DNA of 64,000 nt from positions 1-64,000 of the forward strand of contig JBOEHJ010000039.1 of the NCBI GenBank assembly GCA_050633905.1, written 5' to 3'. This DNA is from JANQPX01 sp050633905 (GTDB lineage Bacteria; Pseudomonadota; Alphaproteobacteria; Geminicoccales; Geminicoccaceae). The position numbers and the translations under genes are program-made. Of the stretch, positions 60,493 through 64,000 are shown piece by piece (the stretch's first letter is position 1; each line of letters opens with the position of its first letter). Under the pieces are notes generated by a model. It was not told where the DNA came from. It did no database searches and saw only the letters and a program-made list of their open reading frames with translations.

Positions 60493-60946
60493 CCGCTCTT
60501 AATCTTTCGATAGCGCGTGTGCCTACGGCTTGACCCAAAGCCTGACCATGAGCCATGGATTCCTGCATCAGCACTGGTGCCAGCTGCTGAAACTTCTTTC
60601 CTGTGGGCGATTCATAAAACTCGATGCCATCTTGCAATTCGGCCTCGGAGAAATGCTGCGCATAGATCTTAGCAGTTTGCTCCAAAAAGTCGGGTATGGC
60701 GGCATTCAATTCCTCCAGCATCACCCGATTGATCTTGGCCTTCTTCTCATCGCCGAGATTAGGGTCTTTGTTCAATGCCAAGCCCATGATCTGGGGGATC
60801 AGCGCATCGAACATTTGCTGCACGACGAGTTCGCCTTGTGAGACTTGGACCAGGCGTCTGGCGAGGTCCAGGGGTTCGGCGGAAGCGGTGGGGGCAAAGC
60901 CCATCGTCATCAAAACCAAGTGGCCGGCGAAAACTTGTTTCAGCAT
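60479..60946 (-). CDS. Secreted DUF2059 protein
   Basis: 155 aa with a signal peptide (KQVFAGHLVLMTMGFAPTASA). The mature part has the DUF2059 helical pattern, including AKIYAQHFSEAELQDGIEFY and ESPTGKKFQQLAPVLMQES. This family is found in many periplasms and is uncharacterised. The ATG at 60946 follows GAGGACGAG. The 3' end overlaps the Fe-S subunit gene, so it leads the SDH-like operon, though a functional link is not established. Confidence 0.82.
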   Translation of the reverse strand: MLKQVFAGHLVLMTMGFAPTASAEPLDLARRLVQVSQGELVVQQMFDALIPQIMGLALNKDPNLGDEKKAKINRVMLEELNAAIPDFLEQTAKIYAQHFSEAELQDGIEFYESPTGKKFQQLAPVLMQESMAHGQALGQAVGTRAIERLRADGDL

Positions 60947-61162
60947 CAGCTCGTCCTCAAATGAAAAACGCAGCAAGGCTGGTGATCCTAGTAGACATGC
61001 TTAGCGCTTGTCGATCACCCGCTGCTCGGATATCGCCATGCCACATGTCCAGATTAAAGTCTCGCGAATACGATCTATTTAGTTTGCATTGAGACAATCA
61101 GGAGCTAATTTCACACCTCCTTTCCAGAGTTCACGCGTTGTTTCCAGCGTAAGGAGAGCAGG

Positions 61163-64000
61163 TTGACGAATCCGGCTTTTGTACATCTGCGCGTCAGGTC
61201 GTGTTTCTCTCTGTTGGAGAGCACGATTCGCATTCCAGAACTCCTGGATCGATGCCAAAAGGACTGGATGCCTGCTGTCGGCGTCGTCGATAAAGCTAAT
61301 CTTTTCAATGCGCTTGCCTATAGTCAATCCGCCGCTAAGGCTGGAATCCAGCCGATCGTCGGGTGCCTTTTACCATTGGCCGACAACGATCTGCGCCCTG
61401 GCAATGGACGCCCGAAAGGCCCGTCCTGGATGCCGATTTATGCCCAGAATGAGCAAGGCTATCTGAACCTTCTGAAGCTATTGAGCATAGCGCATCTGGA
61501 GACCGAGGCCGGTTTGGCCCCTGAGGTCAACGTCGAGGATCTGGAGGCCCATTCAGGTGATCTGATCCTGCTGTCCGGCGGGCCGGATGGTCCTATCGGC
61601 CGTGCGTTGATGATGGGGAATGGAGAGCTTGCGAACGCTGTCGCCGAGCGTTTGGCCAAAGCATTCGATGGACGCTATTATATCGAGCTGCAGCGCCATG
61701 ATCAGCCCGGGGAGGAGCAGATCGAGGAGGCCTTGATCGATCTCGCTTACACACAAGGTCTCCCTTTGGTCGCGACCAATGATGCCCGTTTCCTCCAACC
61801 TCATGAATTTGAATGCCAGGATGTGCTCCTTTGCATCGAGCAGGGCGTTCAGGTTGGGGTGAAAGAGCGAAAGCGGCTGACGCCGGAACACCGCTTGAAG
61901 ACACCAGAGGAAATGGCCGAGCTGTTCGCGGACCTACCGGAAGCGCTTTCGAACAGTGTGGTGATCGCCAAACGCTGTGCCTATATGGTCGGTGCGCGCG
62001 ATCCTATTTTGCCGGCTTTCGATACGGCGGGCGGGCGCGATGAGGCGGCTGAGCTGCAGGCCCAAGGCGAAGCTGGTCTCGAACGTCGCTTGGATTTCCT
62101 TGGCAAGCCCGAGGAGGAGAGGGCAGTCTACCGGGAACGTCTTGCCTATGAGATGGATGTGATCCTTCGCATGAAGTACGAAGGCTATTTCCTGATCGTT
62201 TCCGACTTCATCAAATACGCGAAATCCCAGGGCATTCCCGTTGGTCCCGGCCGTGGTTCAGGCGCTGGCTCAGTGGTCGCTTGGTCCCTTGAGATCACTG
62301 ATCTCGATCCTCTTCGCTTCGGTCTCCTGTTCGAGCGTTTCCTCAATCCAGAACGCGTGTCGATGCCGGATTTTGACATCGATTTCTGTCAGGACCGACG
62401 AGACAAGGTGATCGAGTATGTCCGTGATAAATATGGTGCCGACAAAGTCGCGGCGATCATTACCTTCGGAAAGCTGCAAGCGCGGGCCGTGCTGCGCGAT
62501 ACTGGTCGCGCTCTTGGCATGCCATTTTTCCAGGTCGACAGGGTGGCCAAGCTGGTGCCCTTCAACCCGGCCAACCCGCCGACGCTTGCGGACGCTTTGG
62601 TGCTGGAACCCCGCCTTCAGGAAGCCGCTGACGAGGACGAGCAGGTTGGCCATCTGATCAACATTGCCAAGCAGCTCGAAGGCCTGCCGCGTCATGCGTC
62701 CACCCATGCGGCAGGTGTGGTGATCGGCGATCGCCCGCTGGACGAACTCGTCCCTCTCTACCGTGACCCCCGCGCGCCGATGCCGGTCACGCAGTTCAAC
62801 ATGAAGGACGTTGAAAAAGCCGGTCTCGTCAAATTCGATTTTTTGGGACTGACTACGCTCACCATGCTGACCCTTGGTGAGAAGCTGGTGAATGAGCGGG
62901 GAACCGTGCTCGAACTTGCCAAGCTCCCGCTAGACGACGAGCCAAGCTATGACCTTTTGGGCCGTGGTGAGACGGTCGGTGTGTTTCAGCTGGAAAGTTC
63001 TGGCATGCGCGATGCCCTGCGAAAACTGCTGCCGGACTGCTTCGAGGATATCATCGCCATGGTCTCGCTCTACAGGCCAGGCCCGATGGACAACATTCCG
63101 CGCTACATCAATGTCAAGCATGGGCGCGAAGATCCTGAATATCTCCACCCCCTGCTTGAGCCGGTCCTCGCCGAGACCAATGGTGTGATCATCTACCAGG
63201 AACAGGTGATGAGGATTGCTCAGGACCTGGCGGGATACTCCCTCGGTGGCGCTGATTTGCTCCGGCGCGCCATGGGCAAAAAGATCAAAGCCGAGATGGA
63301 CGCGCAACGCGAAGTGTTCATCGAAGGTGCAGTTGCGCGCAAAATCAACAAGAAGCTCGCGACCACGATTTTCGATCAGGTCGCGAAATTCGCTTCCTAT
63401 GGCTTCAACAAATCCCATGCCGCAGCCTACGCGCTGCTTGCGTATCACACGGCCTACCTGAAAGCGAACCATGCGGTCGAGTTCTACGCCGCGTCCATGA
63501 CCATGGACCGGGGCAATCAAGACAAGCTGAATCTGTTTCGCCAAGAAATCGTCAAATCAGGCATTCCGCTCCTACCGCCCGACATCAATCACAGCTTTGC
63601 CGCCTTTGTGGTCGAGGAACCGAGCGAGACGAACCAGCAGGAAAAACCGGGCATTCGCTATGCGCTTGCCGCGATCAAGGGCGTCGGGGTGCAGGCGATC
63701 GATCTGGTGACCACAGAACGCGACACCAATGGACCGTTCTCCGATATTTTCGACCTCGCGGCGCGCGTCGGAACGGGCGGTTTGAACAAGCGTCTTTTGG
63801 AGGCCATGATCAAGGCCGGCGCGCTTGATCAGTTCGATGACAACCGACAGCGCCTCATGGCCTGCATCGAGCCAGCCCTTCGCTATGGTGCAGCTCATGC
63901 CGAGCAGGAAGCGAGCGAGCAGGAAAGTCTCTTCGGAGCGGGGCTCGGCAATGTTGATCTGCCCAAACCCAGATGCCCGGAGGTCGACGATCTTCCCCTT
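61163..64000 (+). CDS. dnaE: DNA polymerase III alpha subunit (partial, runs off the window)
   Basis: Replicative polymerase subunit; the first 946 or so residues are visible and the frame is open at the window edge. The start is a TTG behind AAGGAG (61163), placing FVHLRVRSCFSLLES at the N-terminus as in other DnaE proteins. A PHP domain comes first; its second conserved histidine is Arg here (LRVRS), so it is probably an inactive nuclease. The palm holds GPGRGSGAGSVVAWSLEIT and the catalytic aspartates D403 and D405 in PDFDIDF; the third lies in the later palm. KFASYGFNKSHAAAYALLAY is the fingers/beta-binding region. It is divergent from the DUF2059-SDH operon with a 216-bp gap. Confidence 0.95.
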   Translation, partial: MTNPAFVHLRVRSCFSLLESTIRIPELLDRCQKDWMPAVGVVDKANLFNALAYSQSAAKAGIQPIVGCLLPLADNDLRPGNGRPKGPSWMPIYAQNEQGYLNLLKLLSIAHLETEAGLAPEVNVEDLEAHSGDLILLSGGPDGPIGRALMMGNGELANAVAERLAKAFDGRYYIELQRHDQPGEEQIEEALIDLAYTQGLPLVATNDARFLQPHEFECQDVLLCIEQGVQVGVKERKRLTPEHRLKTPEEMAELFADLPEALSNSVVIAKRCAYMVGARDPILPAFDTAGGRDEAAELQAQGEAGLERRLDFLGKPEEERAVYRERLAYEMDVILRMKYEGYFLIVSDFIKYAKSQGIPVGPGRGSGAGSVVAWSLEITDLDPLRFGLLFERFLNPERVSMPDFDIDFCQDRRDKVIEYVRDKYGADKVAAIITFGKLQARAVLRDTGRALGMPFFQVDRVAKLVPFNPANPPTLADALVLEPRLQEAADEDEQVGHLINIAKQLEGLPRHASTHAAGVVIGDRPLDELVPLYRDPRAPMPVTQFNMKDVEKAGLVKFDFLGLTTLTMLTLGEKLVNERGTVLELAKLPLDDEPSYDLLGRGETVGVFQLESSGMRDALRKLLPDCFEDIIAMVSLYRPGPMDNIPRYINVKHGREDPEYLHPLLEPVLAETNGVIIYQEQVMRIAQDLAGYSLGGADLLRRAMGKKIKAEMDAQREVFIEGAVARKINKKLATTIFDQVAKFASYGFNKSHAAAYALLAYHTAYLKANHAVEFYAASMTMDRGNQDKLNLFRQEIVKSGIPLLPPDINHSFAAFVVEEPSETNQQEKPGIRYALAAIKGVGVQAIDLVTTERDTNGPFSDIFDLAARVGTGGLNKRLLEAMIKAGALDQFDDNRQRLMACIEPALRYGAAHAEQEASEQESLFGAGLGNVDLPKPRCPEVDDLPL

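Noticed and set aside
1652..64000. Many long open frames antisense to or out of frame with conserved genes (for example antisense to mlaF, guaB, bglX, aspS and the SDH operon)
   Set aside because: They mirror the codon pattern of well-identified genes on the other strand, lack ribosome-binding sites and show no family motifs.

Overview
The window is a GC-rich chromosomal segment of an alphaproteobacterium. Signs of this are an MmcB repair protein, a DUF2336 protein, a DUF1289 protein, a porphobilinogen synthase with the aspartate-rich (non-zinc) metal motif, an LdtR-like MarR regulator, and a dnaB-alr-mlaE-mlaF gene string of the kind seen in Rhodospirillales-like genomes. I cannot name a genus. 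I recognise no tRNA, rRNA, CRISPR array, prophage or transposase gene.

Layout. 1-6.1 kb, minus strand: mlaF, mlaE, alr, dnaB, then a DUF2336 protein with a small leader gene. 6.2-11.2 kb: mmcB, a TadG-like von Willebrand protein, a sulfotransferase and an SDR dehydrogenase. 11.4-14.6 kb: a YHS-domain protein followed by a complete bufferin-type RiPP operon (precursor, MNIO/DUF692 enzyme, DUF2063 partner, DoxX). 14.6-16.9 kb: a repeat-rich, gene-poor stretch with a nitroreductase. 16.9-25.2 kb: a Tat-exported Fe-S aldo/keto reductase with a membrane protein, an RpfF-type DSF synthase, a frameshifted secreted-protein gene behind a structured leader, an ABCD-type ABC transporter and a GH3 beta-glucosidase. 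25-33 kb: Wzz-like protein, hemB, LdtR-like regulator, AhpD-like protein, DUF924 protein, a lipoprotein and guaB. 33-41 kb: SLC13 transporter, DUF1289, MttB-family methyltransferase, a secreted DUF6134-like protein, a flippase-like membrane protein and a GT4 glycosyltransferase. 41-48 kb: rnd-SDR-GNAT operon, aspS and UDP-glucuronate decarboxylase. 48-51 kb: leucine dehydrogenase, Lrp regulator and a ThDP enzyme. 51-56 kb: PAS histidine kinase, TSUP exporter and PAS-GGDEF cyclase. 56-61 kb, minus strand: an operon for a succinate dehydrogenase/fumarate reductase-like complex plus two-subunit class I fumarase. 61 kb to the end: dnaE, cut by the window edge.

Most promising: (i) the bufferin operon, expected to make a periplasmic copper-binding, thio-modified peptide; (ii) a clear DSF synthase homologue with both catalytic glutamates but no rpfC/rpfG/rpfR beside it; (iii) an SDH/FRD-like complex whose flavoprotein has Cys where the FAD-linking His normally sits, co-transcribed with fumarase; (iv) three families of intergenic repeats, one carrying a perfect operator-like palindrome, GTGGT-CAT-ACCAC, found before several unrelated genes and as a facing pair about 200 bp apart between rnd and aspS; (v) a possible three-way-junction RNA leader before a gene carrying two compensating frameshifts.
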